A stretch of DNA of 64,000 nucleotides from Candidatus Phosphoribacter hodrii (GCA_016707175.1 JADJIB010000004.1:558001-622000); one strand, 5' to 3'; shown: positions 17,625-26,208, numbered from the stretch's first letter. Notes: generated from the letters alone by a model not told the origin. Made by a program: numbers and translations.

Positions 17625-18389
17625 ATGAGCCAGCCGAAGGTCGCCGTCATCGGATCCCGCGGTCGGATGGGAGCGACGGTATGCCGCGCCGTCGAGGCCG
17701 CGTCCGATCTGGAGTTCGTCGGTGGTTTCGACATGGGCGACGAGCTGGGCGATCTCGGCGGAGCTGACGTCGTCGTCGAGTTCTCGGTGCCCTCAGCGTC
17801 GCTGGCCAATGTCGTCGCCTGCGTCCGCCGGGGTGTGCACGTCGTTGTGGGGACGACCGGGTGGGACGACGCCAAACTCGACGAGTTGCGCCAACAATTG
17901 CTCGCGGCGCCCGAGGCGCGCGCCGGCGGACCGGTCGGGGTGCTCATCGCCCCCAACTTCGCCCTCGGCGCCATCCTCATGATGTCGTTCGCCGCTCAAG
18001 CGGCGAGGTTCTTCGAGTCGGTCGAGGTCGTCGAACTGCACCACCCCAACAAGGTCGATGCACCCTCGGGCACCGCCGCGCGCACCGCCGAGCTCATCGG
18101 GGCCGCGCGGGACGCAGCCGGAGTCGGGCCGGTTCCCGACGCCACCACGACCGATCCGGACGGTGCCCGCGGCGCGCGCGTGCACGGCATACCGGTGCAC
18201 TCGCTGCGGGTGCGCGGGCTGGTGGCGCACCAGGAGGTCATCCTCGGCAACGTGGGGGAGACGCTGACGATCCGGCACGACTCGCTGGACCGCGAGTCGT
18301 TCATGGCGGGCGTGCTCGCCGGCGTGCGAGGCGTCGCCGGGCATCCGGGCGTCACGGTCGGCCTGGAGCACTACCTCGGCCTCGGCTGA
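17625..18389 (+). CDS. dapB: 4-hydroxy-tetrahydrodipicolinate reductase
   Basis: 254 residues. It reduces the product of DapA in the diaminopimelate/lysine pathway that supplies peptidoglycan. The N-terminal Rossmann loop VIGSRGRMGATV binds NAD(P)H, GTTGW marks the cofactor pocket, and the substrate domain carries the catalytic ELHHPNKVDAPSGTA motif. The ATG at 17625 is preferred over upstream in-frame codons because the protein begins directly with MSQPKVAVIG, and a -10 sits just before it. It is not clustered with dapA, which lies 8.7 kb downstream. The final LEHYLGL is typical of the family. Confidence 0.93.
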   Translation: MSQPKVAVIGSRGRMGATVCRAVEAASDLEFVGGFDMGDELGDLGGADVVVEFSVPSASLANVVACVRRGVHVVVGTTGWDDAKLDELRQQLLAAPEARAGGPVGVLIAPNFALGAILMMSFAAQAARFFESVEVVELHHPNKVDAPSGTAARTAELIGAARDAAGVGPVPDATTTDPDGARGARVHGIPVHSLRVRGLVAHQEVILGNVGETLTIRHDSLDRESFMAGVLAGVRGVAGHPGVTVGLEHYLGLG

Positions 18390-18526
18390 CGGGGGCGGCC
18401 CGCGGCGCCGCTGCGGTCGCTCGCCCCTCGGCGAGATCTCTCGCAACGCCCACGCGCGCTTCACAGTGGCTTCATGAATGCCTCGGAGACTGAGGTCGAT
18501 CCCAGCTCCGAGCAAAGGAACCCGTC

Positions 18527-19237
18527 ATGAAGCGCGCAGCCATCGTCCTCGCCTCAGCCATCGCCGTGGCCGCGATCGGTGGGTGTTCCAGCACCGCGAC
18601 GACCACCAGCACCACTCCCGCCGCAACGCCGGCGACTGCCTCGGCGGCCCCGACCGCTGGGCGGATGGGCTCCGGCGGCCCGCCGTCCGACCGTGGCCCC
18701 GGAAACGGTGTCGGAGGCGGGATGGGCAACGGAAACGGCCCTGCCCGCGCCACGAACGGCGCGGTCACCGCCGCCCCACCCGCCGGCACCGTCGCCGCGG
18801 CAGCCTGGGAGGCGCTCATGAGCCGCGAGGGGGAGTATGCCGCCGCAGCCTCCTATCAGGCGGTCATCGCGAAGTTCGGAGACGTCGAGCCCTACGTCAG
18901 CATCGAAGCGATGGAGCAGAACCACATCCAGGCGCTGACCCGGCAACTGAGTCGGTTCGGCTTCGTCCCGCCGGCCAACCCCTATGCCGGCACGATCGCG
19001 GCCCCAGCCGACCTGGTCACCGCGGCCCAGGCGTGGGTCGACGGGGAGCGCAAGAACGTCGCGCTCTATGACCGGCTCGCGGCGGCCGCAACCGGCGATG
19101 CCGGGGTGACCAGGGTCTTCACCAACCTGCGCCGTTCCTCGCTCGACGCCCACCTGCCGCTGTTCGAGGCGGCAGTGAAGGCCGGCGGCTCGCTCACCGA
19201 GCCGCAGATGGCCGAGTTGGGGTTCGTGCGGCACTGA
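18527..19237 (+). CDS. DUF2202-type ferritin-like lipoprotein
   Basis: 236 residues. A lipoprotein signal peptide ends at the lipobox AAIGGC with Cys20, so it should be lipid-anchored outside the membrane. A Gly/Ser/Thr-rich linker of about 60 residues follows. The C-terminal four-helix domain has the DUF2202 pattern: REGEYAAAASYQAVIAKFGD, AMEQNHIQALTRQLSRFG, DGERKNVALYDRLAA and SSLDAHLPLFEAAVK. Glu and His positions are suitable for a di-iron site. Function is unproven. A clear Shine-Dalgarno AAAGGA precedes the ATG. Confidence 0.75.
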   Translation: MKRAAIVLASAIAVAAIGGCSSTATTTSTTPAATPATASAAPTAGRMGSGGPPSDRGPGNGVGGGMGNGNGPARATNGAVTAAPPAGTVAAAAWEALMSREGEYAAAASYQAVIAKFGDVEPYVSIEAMEQNHIQALTRQLSRFGFVPPANPYAGTIAAPADLVTAAQAWVDGERKNVALYDRLAAAATGDAGVTRVFTNLRRSSLDAHLPLFEAAVKAGGSLTEPQMAELGFVRH

Positions 19238-19260
19238 CGTCGAGTGGTGTGATGAGCAGG

Positions 19261-19310
19261 ACGTTGGGCTGGAGGTGGCCGGTTGGACCGGTCAGTTCCA
19301 GCCCAACGCG
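19261..19310. terminator. Hairpin between convergent genes
   Basis: ACGTTGGGCTGGA (19261-19273) pairs with TCCAGCCCAACGC (19298-19310), 12 of 13 bases, around a 24-nt loop that contains its own GGCCGGTTGGACCGGTC fold. It lies between the DUF2202 gene and azlD and could stop both transcripts. No T-run is present. Confidence 0.45.
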
Positions 19311-19332
19311 CGTCAGTTCCAGCCCAACGCGC
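19291..19332. repeat. Exact 21-bp tandem duplication at the end of azlD
   Basis: GTCAGTTCCAGCCCAACGCGC occurs at 19291-19311 and 19312-19332. The inner copy encodes the last residues and stop of AzlD; the outer copy would encode the same residues and lies in the terminator hairpin. Confidence 0.9.
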
Positions 19333-19627
19333 GAAGTCCGGCGGCGACGGCAGCGCCGATGATGACGACGACGATGAACGGCGCGCGCAGCAACAGCGCG
19401 ATCACGGCGGCGGCCAAGCCGACGATCCGGGCATCGACGGTGAAGCCGCCACCGGAGGCGGCGAAGGTCTGGATGACGACCAACGACGTCAGCAGCGCGA
19501 CGGGCAGCAGGGCCGTGACCCGGCGCATCCGCCGGCCCTCGAGCTTGGCCGACGGCACGTAGTGCCCGGCGAGTTTGGTGACGAACGCGAGCGCGCAGGC
19601 CGCGAGGACGGTGAACCAGAGGCTCAC
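19313..19627 (-). CDS. azlD: AzlD-family branched-chain amino acid exporter small subunit
   Basis: 104 residues with about four membrane helices, starting at a GTG that overlaps the azlC stop (GTGA). AzlD features include the start LWFTVLAACALAFVTKLAGH and the conserved RRVTALLPVALLTSLVV segment. It works with AzlC to export branched-chain amino acids or analogues. Its 3' end lies in a 21-bp duplication, so the exact C-terminus (ALGWN) may have shifted recently. Confidence 0.85.
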   Translation of the reverse strand: MSLWFTVLAACALAFVTKLAGHYVPSAKLEGRRMRRVTALLPVALLTSLVVIQTFAASGGGFTVDARIVGLAAAVIALLLRAPFIVVVIIGAAVAAGLRALGWN

Positions 19628-20388
19628 GGCGCGACCTCCCCACCGGTGCTGTCGTCGTCGCGGGCAGCAGCGCGCGGCCACAGCCCGACGGCCACGGCCG
19701 CGAACGCGGCGATGAGCACGGGTATGCCGGCCGGCGCCCACGGCGCGACGGCCACAGTGAGCACGACCGCCACCACGGCGGTGGCGGCCGCATCCCGAGA
19801 GTGCAGCCTCGGCCAGAGCAGGGCGACGAAGGCAGCGGCGGCGGCTGCGTCCAGGCCCCATCGGCGTGGGTCGCCCAGGGCATTGCCGAGCCACGCCCCG
19901 AGGAGGGTGAACAGGTTCCAGAAGACGAAGACGGCGATCCCCGTCTGCCAGAAGCCCAGCTGGGACGCCCGAACCGTGGGCTGAGCGATCCCGACGGCCG
20001 TCGACTCGTCGATCGTCAGGTGGGCGGCGACCCCACGTCGCCAGCCGCGGTCGTGGAGGAACTCCGACACCTGCAGGCCGTAGAGCCCGTTACGGATCCC
20101 GAGCAGGGTCGCCGTGGCGATGGCCGCGACCCCCGTGCCACCGGCGCCGATGACGCCGACGAAGGCGAACTGCGACCCTCCCGTGAACATCAGCAGGGAC
20201 AGGGCGCAGGTCTGCGCCACGCTCAGCCCCGACGCCACGCCCAAGGCTCCGAACGAGATCCCGTAGGCCCCCGTCGCGATCCCCACCGACCAGGCCTGGC
20301 GCAGAACCGACGTGCGCGTCGCGGGATCGAGGTCGCCTGGCCGCTGCCCGCTCGCCTCCGCGCCCTCCTTGCCCGCCTCCTCGCGCAT
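19624..20388 (-). CDS. azlC: AzlC-family branched-chain amino acid exporter large subunit
   Basis: 254 residues from the ATG at 20388 (MREEAGKEG). AzlC landmarks are SVGIATGAYGISFGALGVASG, LSLLMFTGGSQFAFVGVIGAGG, LLGIRNGLYGLQVSEFL and the LTIDESTAVG motif. It has seven to eight membrane helices. With AzlD it forms a proton-driven exporter of leucine, isoleucine and valine or related compounds. It is divergent from the lipoprotein gene at 20435. No Lrp-type regulator is adjacent. Confidence 0.87.
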   Translation of the reverse strand: MREEAGKEGAEASGQRPGDLDPATRTSVLRQAWSVGIATGAYGISFGALGVASGLSVAQTCALSLLMFTGGSQFAFVGVIGAGGTGVAAIATATLLGIRNGLYGLQVSEFLHDRGWRRGVAAHLTIDESTAVGIAQPTVRASQLGFWQTGIAVFVFWNLFTLLGAWLGNALGDPRRWGLDAAAAAAFVALLWPRLHSRDAAATAVVAVVLTVAVAPWAPAGIPVLIAAFAAVAVGLWPRAAARDDDSTGGEVAP

Positions 20389-20434
20389 CCGCCGATGGTG
20401 ACAGAGGGCCGTGTGCGCATGTTTGGATGGTCCG

Positions 20435-20899
20435 GTGGGTGATCGTCTACCGCGTGTTCGGGCCCTTGTGGGCGCCAAAGCCGACGCCGCTGCCACCGCC
20501 AGAGCCGTCGCCTTGGCGGTCGTCGTGGCGCTGGCCGGGTTGACGGCGTGCTCGTCAGCACCCGTCGGCGAGACGCCGGAATCGACGGTCGCGGGGTTCT
20601 ATCGCGCGCTGGGCGCCAAGGACTCGGCCGCCGCGTGCGCGTTGGTCGCCTACGACGGCAAGCCCCTGGCCGGCGATGACGTCCTGCTGTGCCGATCGGG
20701 CTTCGACACGATCATCACGGACGTGGCAACACCCGAGGAGTTGGCTGCTCTCACCTCGGCGTCCGTCACGGGTGCCGCGGTCGACGGCGACCAGGCAACG
20801 GTCACAGCCGACCAGATGACCGGCGTGCCCGCGGCATACCGGGAGGACGTGAACCTCGTGCGCGTGGGCGGACGCTGGTACATCGAAAGCCCGCTCTGA
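20435..20899 (+). CDS. Small lipoprotein of unknown function (NTF2-like)
   Basis: 154 residues from the GTG at 20435; a GTG at 20411 is an alternative. The signal peptide ends at lipobox LAGLTAC (Cys39). The mature part resembles small NTF2-like or DUF4878-type lipoproteins: PESTVAGFYRALGAKDSAAACALV near the start, and NLVRVGGRWYIESPL at the end. These folds are usually sensor or structural domains, and no catalytic residue is evident. It is transcribed toward paaA, with a small CCCCT-CCAG-AGGGG hairpin at 20930-20944 between them. Confidence 0.6.
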   Translation: MGDRLPRVRALVGAKADAAATARAVALAVVVALAGLTACSSAPVGETPESTVAGFYRALGAKDSAAACALVAYDGKPLAGDDVLLCRSGFDTIITDVATPEELAALTSASVTGAAVDGDQATVTADQMTGVPAAYREDVNLVRVGGRWYIESPL

Positions 20900-20963
20900 C
20901 CTTGGTCTGACGGCTGTTGTGATGTTCACCCCTCCAGAGGGGGCGAGGCGATCCCGGCCCGGC

Positions 20964-20969
20964 CATACT
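20964..20969 (+). promoter_or_regulatory. -10 element for a leaderless paa transcript
   Basis: CATACT ends 6 nt before the paaA ATG at 20976, the same spacing as the other leaderless starts in the window. Confidence 0.4.
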
Positions 20970-20975
20970 GTGCTC

Positions 20976-22058
20976 ATGTACGGCAACGACTTCGCCGAGC
21001 CCGACGACCCGGGGGCAGGCCCCCTCAACGCGGCGGACGGAGGAGCGGTCGAAGCCGCGGCGGCCCACGTTGACACCAAGGCCCGTGAAGGCCTGGCGAG
21101 CTTCGATGCGATCATCGCCGCCGATCAACGGATCGAGCCGCGCGACGCGATGCCCGAGGAATATCGCCAGACCCTCATCCGCCAGATCGCCCAGCACGCG
21201 CACTCCGAGATCATCGGGATGCAGCCGGAGGGCAACTGGATCACCCGGGCACCCTCGCTGCGGCGCAAGGCGATCCTCATCGCCAAGGTCCAGGACGAGG
21301 CCGGCCACGGGCTCTACCTCTACTCCGCGGCGGAGACCCTCGGCATCACTCGGGAGGAACTGCTCGACCGGCTGCACACCGGCAAGCAGAAGTACTCCTC
21401 GATCTTCAACTATCCGACGCTCACCTGGGCCGACTGTGGCGCCATCGGCTGGCTCGTCGACGGCGCGGCGATCATGAATCAGGTGCCGCTGTGTCGGTGC
21501 TCCTATGGTCCTTACGCCCGGGCGATGATCCGCACCTGCAAGGAGGAGTCCTTCCACCAGCGGCAGGGCTTCGAGTTGCTGTGGGAGCTCATGCGGGGCA
21601 CCCCCGAGCAGCAGGCGATGGCCCAGGACGCGACGAACCGGTGGTGGTGGCCGGCGCTGGCGATGTTCGGGCCGCGCGACACGGGTGAGCACGCCGTCAC
21701 CGGCGGCCACACGGAGCAGTCGATGGCGTGGGGCATCAAGCGGTTCAGCAACGACGACCTGCGTCAGAAGTTCGTCGACATGACCGTCCCGCAGGCCGCC
21801 CGGCTCGGTGTGACGCTGCCCGACCCTGACCTGTTATGGAACGAGGAGCGCGGGCACTACGACTTCGGCGAGATCGACTGGGACGAGTTCTGGCGGGTCA
21901 TCAAGGGGGACGGCGCCTGCAACGCCGCCCGGATCGAGCGCCGGGTCTCCTCGCACGAGCAAGGCGCGTGGGTGCGCGAGGCAGCGACGGCGTATGCCGC
22001 CAAACAACGTGAGCGTGCCGACGGCGCCGTCGGCGCGGGTGAAGGGAGCGCGGCATGA
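20976..22058 (+). CDS. paaA: 1,2-phenylacetyl-CoA epoxidase, catalytic subunit A
   Basis: 360 residues. PaaA is the di-iron oxygenase subunit that epoxidises the aromatic ring of phenylacetyl-CoA. Ferritin-like iron ligands are visible in QIAQHAHSEIIGMQPEGNWI, KVQDEAGHGLYLYSAAE (E-x2-H) and RTCKEESFHQRQGFELL (E-x2-H). The start at 20976 is used because the residues before it are not family-like. It is the first gene of paaABCDE, coupled to paaB by an ATGA overlap. Confidence 0.93.
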   Translation: MYGNDFAEPDDPGAGPLNAADGGAVEAAAAHVDTKAREGLASFDAIIAADQRIEPRDAMPEEYRQTLIRQIAQHAHSEIIGMQPEGNWITRAPSLRRKAILIAKVQDEAGHGLYLYSAAETLGITREELLDRLHTGKQKYSSIFNYPTLTWADCGAIGWLVDGAAIMNQVPLCRCSYGPYARAMIRTCKEESFHQRQGFELLWELMRGTPEQQAMAQDATNRWWWPALAMFGPRDTGEHAVTGGHTEQSMAWGIKRFSNDDLRQKFVDMTVPQAARLGVTLPDPDLLWNEERGHYDFGEIDWDEFWRVIKGDGACNAARIERRVSSHEQGAWVREAATAYAAKQRERADGAVGAGEGSAA

Positions 22059-22342
22059 GCGAGGGAACCCTCCCGCTGTTCGAGGTCTTCGTGCGGGCCA
22101 AGCGGGGCCTGTCACACGTCCACGTGGGGTCGGTGCATGCCTCCGACGCCGCGATGGCCGTGCGCAACGCCCGCGACCTCTACACCCGCCGCCAAGAGGG
22201 TGTCTCGATCTGGGTCGTGGCGGCCAGCGACATCGTCGCCAGCAGCCCCGACGAGAAGGACTCCTTCTTCGACCCGGCGGGCGACAAGATCTACCGCCAC
22301 CCGACGTTCTACGAAGTTCCCGAGGATGTCGAATACCTGTGA
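22055..22342 (+). CDS. paaB: 1,2-phenylacetyl-CoA epoxidase subunit B
   Basis: 95 residues. PaaB is the small subunit that holds the PaaA-PaaC heterodimers together. Recognised by LFEVFVRAKRGLSHVHVGSV, the ARDLYTRRQEGVSIWVV segment, and the C-terminal KIYRHPTFYEVPEDVEYL. Both ends overlap neighbouring genes by 4 bp, so it is fully coupled in the operon. Confidence 0.93.
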   Translation: MSEGTLPLFEVFVRAKRGLSHVHVGSVHASDAAMAVRNARDLYTRRQEGVSIWVVAASDIVASSPDEKDSFFDPAGDKIYRHPTFYEVPEDVEYL

Positions 22343-23112
22343 GCGAGAAGGAAACCGGCGCGGCATACAGCGCCTATGTCCTGGGCCTCGCTGACGATGC
22401 CCTCATCTACTCCCACCGGCTGGGGGAGTGGCTCACCTGGGCGCCGGCGCTCGAGGAGGACATGGCCCTGGCCAACGTCTCCCTCGACCTCATCGGTCAG
22501 GCGCGCTCGCTGCTGACCCACGTCGGGAGCCTGGACGGCACCGGGCGCTCCGAGGACGACCTGGCCTACCTGCGCGACGAACGCGACTTCCGCAACGTCC
22601 ACCTCGTGGAGCAGCGCCGCGGCGACTTCGGCCAGGAGATGGCCCGGATGCTGTGGTTCTCGGCCTACCAGAAGGCCCTGTATGCCGCGCTCGCCGACTC
22701 CGCCGACGAGCAGCTGCGGGCCATCGCCGCCAAGGCGCACAAGGAGGTCCGTTACCACCACGACCACGCGGCCCAGTGGGTCGTGCGGCTCGGCGACGGC
22801 ACCCAGGAGTCCCACGAGCGCATGCAGGCCGCGCTCACCTGGGTGGCCCCCTTCGTCGATGAGTTGTTCGACGACTCTGGGGCCGCGGTCGCGGCTGCGG
22901 TCACCGCGGGCGTCGGCGTGCTGCCCTCGTCGCTGCGCAGCCCGGCACAGGCGTCCGTCGAGGCGGTCGTCGCCGAAGCCACGTTGACCATGCCGGCAAC
23001 GCCCAAGTGGCGCTCGCGCGGCGGGCGTGAAGGTGTGCACTCCGAGCCGTTGGGCTTCCTGCTCGCCGAGATGCAATATCTCCCGCGCTCGGTGCCCGGA
23101 GCCCGCTGGTGA
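22339..23112 (+). CDS. paaC: 1,2-phenylacetyl-CoA epoxidase subunit C
   Basis: 257 residues starting at the GTG overlapping paaB. PaaC is the structural, catalytically inactive paralogue of PaaA that forms the complex with it. Family landmarks are YVLGLADDALIYSHRLGEW, LEEDMALANVSLDLIGQARS, and KEVRYHHDHAAQWVVRLGDG. The open frame extends upstream over paaB by chance only. GTGA overlap with paaD follows. Confidence 0.92.
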   Translation: MSEKETGAAYSAYVLGLADDALIYSHRLGEWLTWAPALEEDMALANVSLDLIGQARSLLTHVGSLDGTGRSEDDLAYLRDERDFRNVHLVEQRRGDFGQEMARMLWFSAYQKALYAALADSADEQLRAIAAKAHKEVRYHHDHAAQWVVRLGDGTQESHERMQAALTWVAPFVDELFDDSGAAVAAAVTAGVGVLPSSLRSPAQASVEAVVAEATLTMPATPKWRSRGGREGVHSEPLGFLLAEMQYLPRSVPGARW

Positions 23113-23639
23113 CGATGATGGCCACGGCCACCGACGTCCTGGAAGCGGTGCGGGCGATCCCCGACCCGGAGATCCCCGTCATCACCATCGAGGGGCTGGG
23201 CATCCTGCGGGAGTGTCGGCTCGACGAGGCGGCCGGGGTGGTCCATGTGGTCATCACGCCCACCTATTCGGGTTGTCCCGCGATGCGTGCCATCGAGGAC
23301 CAGATCGCCCGGGTATGCCGTGCCCACGGCCTGCGGGCCGTCGTCACCTCCCAGCTGTCCCCGGCGTGGACGACCGACTGGATCTCGCCGGATGCCCGCG
23401 AGGCCCTGCGTCGGTTCGGGATCGCCCCACCCGGGCCGGCCGATGCCGACGCCGGTGCCGGTGAGCGGGCACCCCGCCCGGTGTCGGTGATGATCGGGGG
23501 CGGACGGCATACCGTCGCGTGCCCGCGCTGCGGCAGCGAGGCGACCTCGGTGATCTCGCAATTCGGTTCCACCGCCTGTAAAGCCCTGCGCCGTTGCGAC
23601 AGCTGCGGCGACCCCTTCGACGAGTTCAAGGCGCTCTAG
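23109..23639 (+). CDS. paaD: 1,2-phenylacetyl-CoA epoxidase subunit D (MIP18/DUF59)
   Basis: 176 residues; GTG at 23109 overlaps paaC, and ATGs follow at 23115 and 23118. The N-terminal MIP18/DUF59 domain has AIPDPEIPVITIEGLGILR and TPTYSGCPAMRAIE with the conserved Cys. The C-terminal zinc-ribbon-like part has CPRCGSEATSVISQFGSTAC and CDSCGDPF. PaaD is thought to help assemble the metal centres of the epoxidase. It is followed without a gap by paaE. Confidence 0.9.
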   Translation: MTMMATATDVLEAVRAIPDPEIPVITIEGLGILRECRLDEAAGVVHVVITPTYSGCPAMRAIEDQIARVCRAHGLRAVVTSQLSPAWTTDWISPDAREALRRFGIAPPGPADADAGAGERAPRPVSVMIGGGRHTVACPRCGSEATSVISQFGSTACKALRRCDSCGDPFDEFKAL

Positions 23640-24764
23640 ATGACCGGACTGCTCAGCCCCACCGCCGGCACGACGACGCGGCGAGCCACCTTCCACCCCT
23701 TGACCGTGGCCGCGGTCGAGCGGCTCACGCCGGAGGCGACGGCGATCACCTTCGCCGTCCCCGACGACCTCGCCGAGGCCTATCGCTTCGCCCCGGGCCA
23801 GCACCTCACGCTGCGCCGCACGGTCGATGGCGCCGAGGTCCGCAACTCCTACTCGATCTGCCAGTCGGCCCACGGTGGCCGCCCGGGGACCCTGCGGGTG
23901 GCGGCGGCCAAGGTGCCCGGCGGTCGCATGTCGCCCTGGCTGGTCGACGAACTTGCCGCGGGCGACGTCGTCGATGTCATGACCCCGCTGGGGAACTTCA
24001 CCTGCCCGGTCCAACCCGACGCCGCCCGCCACCACGTCGCGATCGCCGCTGGCTCGGGGATTACTCCGATCCTCGCGCTCGTCTCCACGGCGTTGGAGGA
24101 GGAGCCCGGCTCGCGGGTCACCCTGCTGTTCGGCAACCGGCGGACCTCGACGGTGATGTTCCTCGAGGAGCTCGAGGACCTCAAGGACCGTTACGGCGCC
24201 CGGCTGCACCTCATCCACGTGCTGTCCCGCGAGGCTCCTGACGTCGAGTTGTTCCACGGGCGGATCGACAAAGAGCGACTCACCCGGATCCTCGACGCGC
24301 TCGTCCCCGTCGAGGGAATCGACGAGGTTTACCTCTGTGGGCCGTTCGGTATGGTCCAGGATGCCCAGGCGTTGCTGTCCGAGCGTGGTTTCGGCAAGGA
24401 GCACGTCCACCACGAGATCTTCCACGTCGACGAGGACGGGGCGCCCAAGCCGGCGCCGGTCATCGTCGACACCTCGGCCCCGCCGGCGGCGGTCGTCACC
24501 GTGGCGCTCGACGGACGCACGACGGTCATCCCCATGCCGACCCGCGAGGAGAGCATCCTCGATGCGACGCTGCGGGCCCGGCCCGACGCGCCCTACTCGT
24601 GCACTGGCGGCGTCTGCGGCACCTGTCGCGCGCGGGTGGTGTCCGGTGAGGTGCGGATGGACCGCAACTACGCCCTTGAGCCCGACGAGGTCGCCGCGGG
24701 GATCGTCCTGGCCTGCCAGGCGCACCCGGTAAGCGACACAGTCGAGCTCGACTACGACGCCTGA
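23640..24764 (+). CDS. paaE: 1,2-phenylacetyl-CoA epoxidase reductase subunit E
   Basis: 374 residues: FAD domain (about 15-115, with the RNSYSICQS flavin motif), NAD(P)-binding domain (about 120-250, AGSGITPILALV and CGPFGMVQD), and a C-terminal plant-type 2Fe-2S ferredoxin domain. The cluster ligands follow C-x4-C-x2-C in YSCTGGVCGTCRARV, with the distal Cys in VLACQAHP. It passes electrons from NADPH to the PaaA di-iron centre. It starts directly after the paaD stop codon. The downstream CoA-ligase and ring-hydrolase genes of the pathway are not in this window. Confidence 0.93.
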   Translation: MTGLLSPTAGTTTRRATFHPLTVAAVERLTPEATAITFAVPDDLAEAYRFAPGQHLTLRRTVDGAEVRNSYSICQSAHGGRPGTLRVAAAKVPGGRMSPWLVDELAAGDVVDVMTPLGNFTCPVQPDAARHHVAIAAGSGITPILALVSTALEEEPGSRVTLLFGNRRTSTVMFLEELEDLKDRYGARLHLIHVLSREAPDVELFHGRIDKERLTRILDALVPVEGIDEVYLCGPFGMVQDAQALLSERGFGKEHVHHEIFHVDEDGAPKPAPVIVDTSAPPAAVVTVALDGRTTVIPMPTREESILDATLRARPDAPYSCTGGVCGTCRARVVSGEVRMDRNYALEPDEVAAGIVLACQAHPVSDTVELDYDA

Positions 24765-24782
24765 GGAGTCAGGCGTCAGGCG

Positions 24783-25247
24783 TCAGGCGCGGCGCTCGTA
24801 ACCGACGAACGCGAAGCCCTCGTGCGGCATACGTGAGGTCTCGACCCAGACCCGCGCGTCGATCGCGGGGAAGGTCACCGAGCCCTCGGCGTCCTGGTCG
24901 ACTTCGGTGATGACCAGACGGGCGGCATACGGCATCGCGAGCCGATAGACCTCGCCGCCGCCGACGACCCACAACTCAGTGGGGCCGGCGAGGGCGAGCC
25001 CCTCGGCGAACGTGTGGGCGACCTCGACGTCGGCGTGCGACCAGCGGGTGTTGCGGGTGAGGACGATGCTGCGCCGCCCCGGCAGTGCTCGGCCGATCGA
25101 GTCGAAGGTCCGCCGCCCCATGAGCAACGTATGGCCCATCGTCGTGTGCTTGAAGTGAGCGAGGTCCTCGGGCAGGTGCCAGGGCATCCGGACGCCGTCG
25201 CCGATGACACCGTTGCGAGACACCGCCGCGATCATGCCAACCGTCAT
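24783..25247 (-). CDS. folA: Dihydrofolate reductase
   Basis: 154 residues. It reduces dihydrofolate made by thymidylate synthase, encoded just upstream. Seen: IAAVSRNGVIGDGVRMPWHLPEDL with the catalytic acid in the LPEDL helix, TLLMGRRTFDSIG, and the NADPH-binding LWVVGGGEVYRLAM. The stop lies in three tandem TCAGGCG heptamers (24769-24789), giving repeated in-frame stops on this strand. Second gene of a thyA-folA operon with a 24-bp gap. Confidence 0.93.
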   Translation of the reverse strand: MTVGMIAAVSRNGVIGDGVRMPWHLPEDLAHFKHTTMGHTLLMGRRTFDSIGRALPGRRSIVLTRNTRWSHADVEVAHTFAEGLALAGPTELWVVGGGEVYRLAMPYAARLVITEVDQDAEGSVTFPAIDARVWVETSRMPHEGFAFVGYERRA

Positions 25248-25271
25248 AGGACCAGTCTCCTCTGGCGCCGG

Positions 25272-26129
25272 TCAGACCGCGATGGGGGCCTTGATGCCTG
25301 GGTGCGGGTCATATCCCACGAGCTCGACGTCAGCGAGGTCGAACTCGTCCAGGCCGAGGCCCGGGGTCAGCCGCAGAGTCGGCAGGGGCCGCGGCTCGCG
25401 GGTCAGCTGCAGGCGGGCCTGGTCGAGGTGGTTGAGGTAGAGGTGGGCGTCACCGAGGGTGTGGACGAAGTGCCCCGGCCGCAGCCCGGTCACCTGGGCG
25501 ACCATGGCCGTGAGCAGTGCGTAGGAGGCGATGTTGAACGGCACGCCCAGGAAGATGTCGGCCGAGCGCTGATAGAGCTGGCAATCCAAGAACGCGGGGT
25601 ATGCCGTGTGCTCACCTCGCGCGGCTGCCTCGAGTGCCGCGGGGGAGACGTCGGGGCGGACGTAGAACTGGAAGAGGGCGTGGCACGGGGGCAGCGCCAT
25701 CGACTCGACGTCGGCGACGTTCCACGCCGAGACGATGTGTCGTCGGGAATCGGGGTTGCGCCGGATTGCCTCGACGACGTGGGCGATCTGGTCGACCTGG
25801 CGGCCGTCGGGGGTGGGCCAGGAGCGCCACTGGTAGCCATAGACCGGCCCAAGGTCGCCGTGCTCGTCGGCCCACTCGTCCCAGATGGTGATGCCGCGCT
25901 CTTGGAGCCAGCGCACGTTGGTGTCGCCGCGCAGGAACCACAGCAACTCGCCGATGATGGAGCGCAGGTGCAGCCGCTTGGTGGTCAGCACCGGGAAGCC
26001 GTCGGCCAGGTCGAAACGCATCTGGTGGCCGAACACACTCATCGTCCCGGTGCCGGTCCGGTCGGACTTGGTCACACCGTCGGCGAGGACACGGTCGAGG
26101 AGGTCGAGGTACTGGCGCACGTTCGGCAC
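25272..26129 (-). CDS. thyA: Thymidylate synthase
   Basis: 285 residues, GTG start. It methylates dUMP to dTMP using methylene-tetrahydrofolate. The nucleophile is Cys149 in MALPPCHALFQFYV; RTGTGTMSVFG, WDEWADEHGDLGPVYG and DCQLYQRSADIFLGVPFNIASYA are standard ThyA motifs. Its presence with folA shows use of the ThyA-DHFR cycle rather than relying only on ThyX. The CRP-like palindrome at 26160-26175 lies 31 bp upstream of its start and may affect it as well as the divergent RNA. Confidence 0.94.
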   Translation of the reverse strand: MPNVRQYLDLLDRVLADGVTKSDRTGTGTMSVFGHQMRFDLADGFPVLTTKRLHLRSIIGELLWFLRGDTNVRWLQERGITIWDEWADEHGDLGPVYGYQWRSWPTPDGRQVDQIAHVVEAIRRNPDSRRHIVSAWNVADVESMALPPCHALFQFYVRPDVSPAALEAAARGEHTAYPAFLDCQLYQRSADIFLGVPFNIASYALLTAMVAQVTGLRPGHFVHTLGDAHLYLNHLDQARLQLTREPRPLPTLRLTPGLGLDEFDLADVELVGYDPHPGIKAPIAV

Positions 26130-26159
26130 CGTAACACCCGGCGGGGACAGCCCAGACAG

Positions 26160-26175
26160 TGTGACCTAGATCACA
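26160..26175. promoter_or_regulatory. CRP/GlxR-type operator
   Basis: TGTGACCTAGATCACA matches the CRP consensus TGTGA-N6-TCACA at all ten fixed positions, and the symmetry extends one base pair further on each side. Its centre (26167.5) lies 41.5 bp before a predicted start at 26209, the class II activator position. It sits between divergent thyA and the small-RNA candidate. Confidence 0.75.
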
Positions 26176-26196
26176 CTTAACTGAGGTGTAGCGCCG

Positions 26197-26202
26197 TAAC
26201 GA
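26197..26202 (+). promoter_or_regulatory. -10 element of the CRP-associated promoter
   Basis: TAACGA occupies -12 to -7 relative to a start at 26209 and sits at the correct distance from the CRP operator. Confidence 0.5.
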
Positions 26203-26208
26203 ACCACC

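Noticed and set aside
22752..24725. A 657-codon minus-strand open frame across paaC, paaD and paaE
   Set aside because: Same cause: antisense shadow of well-recognised paa genes, with no recognisable fold.
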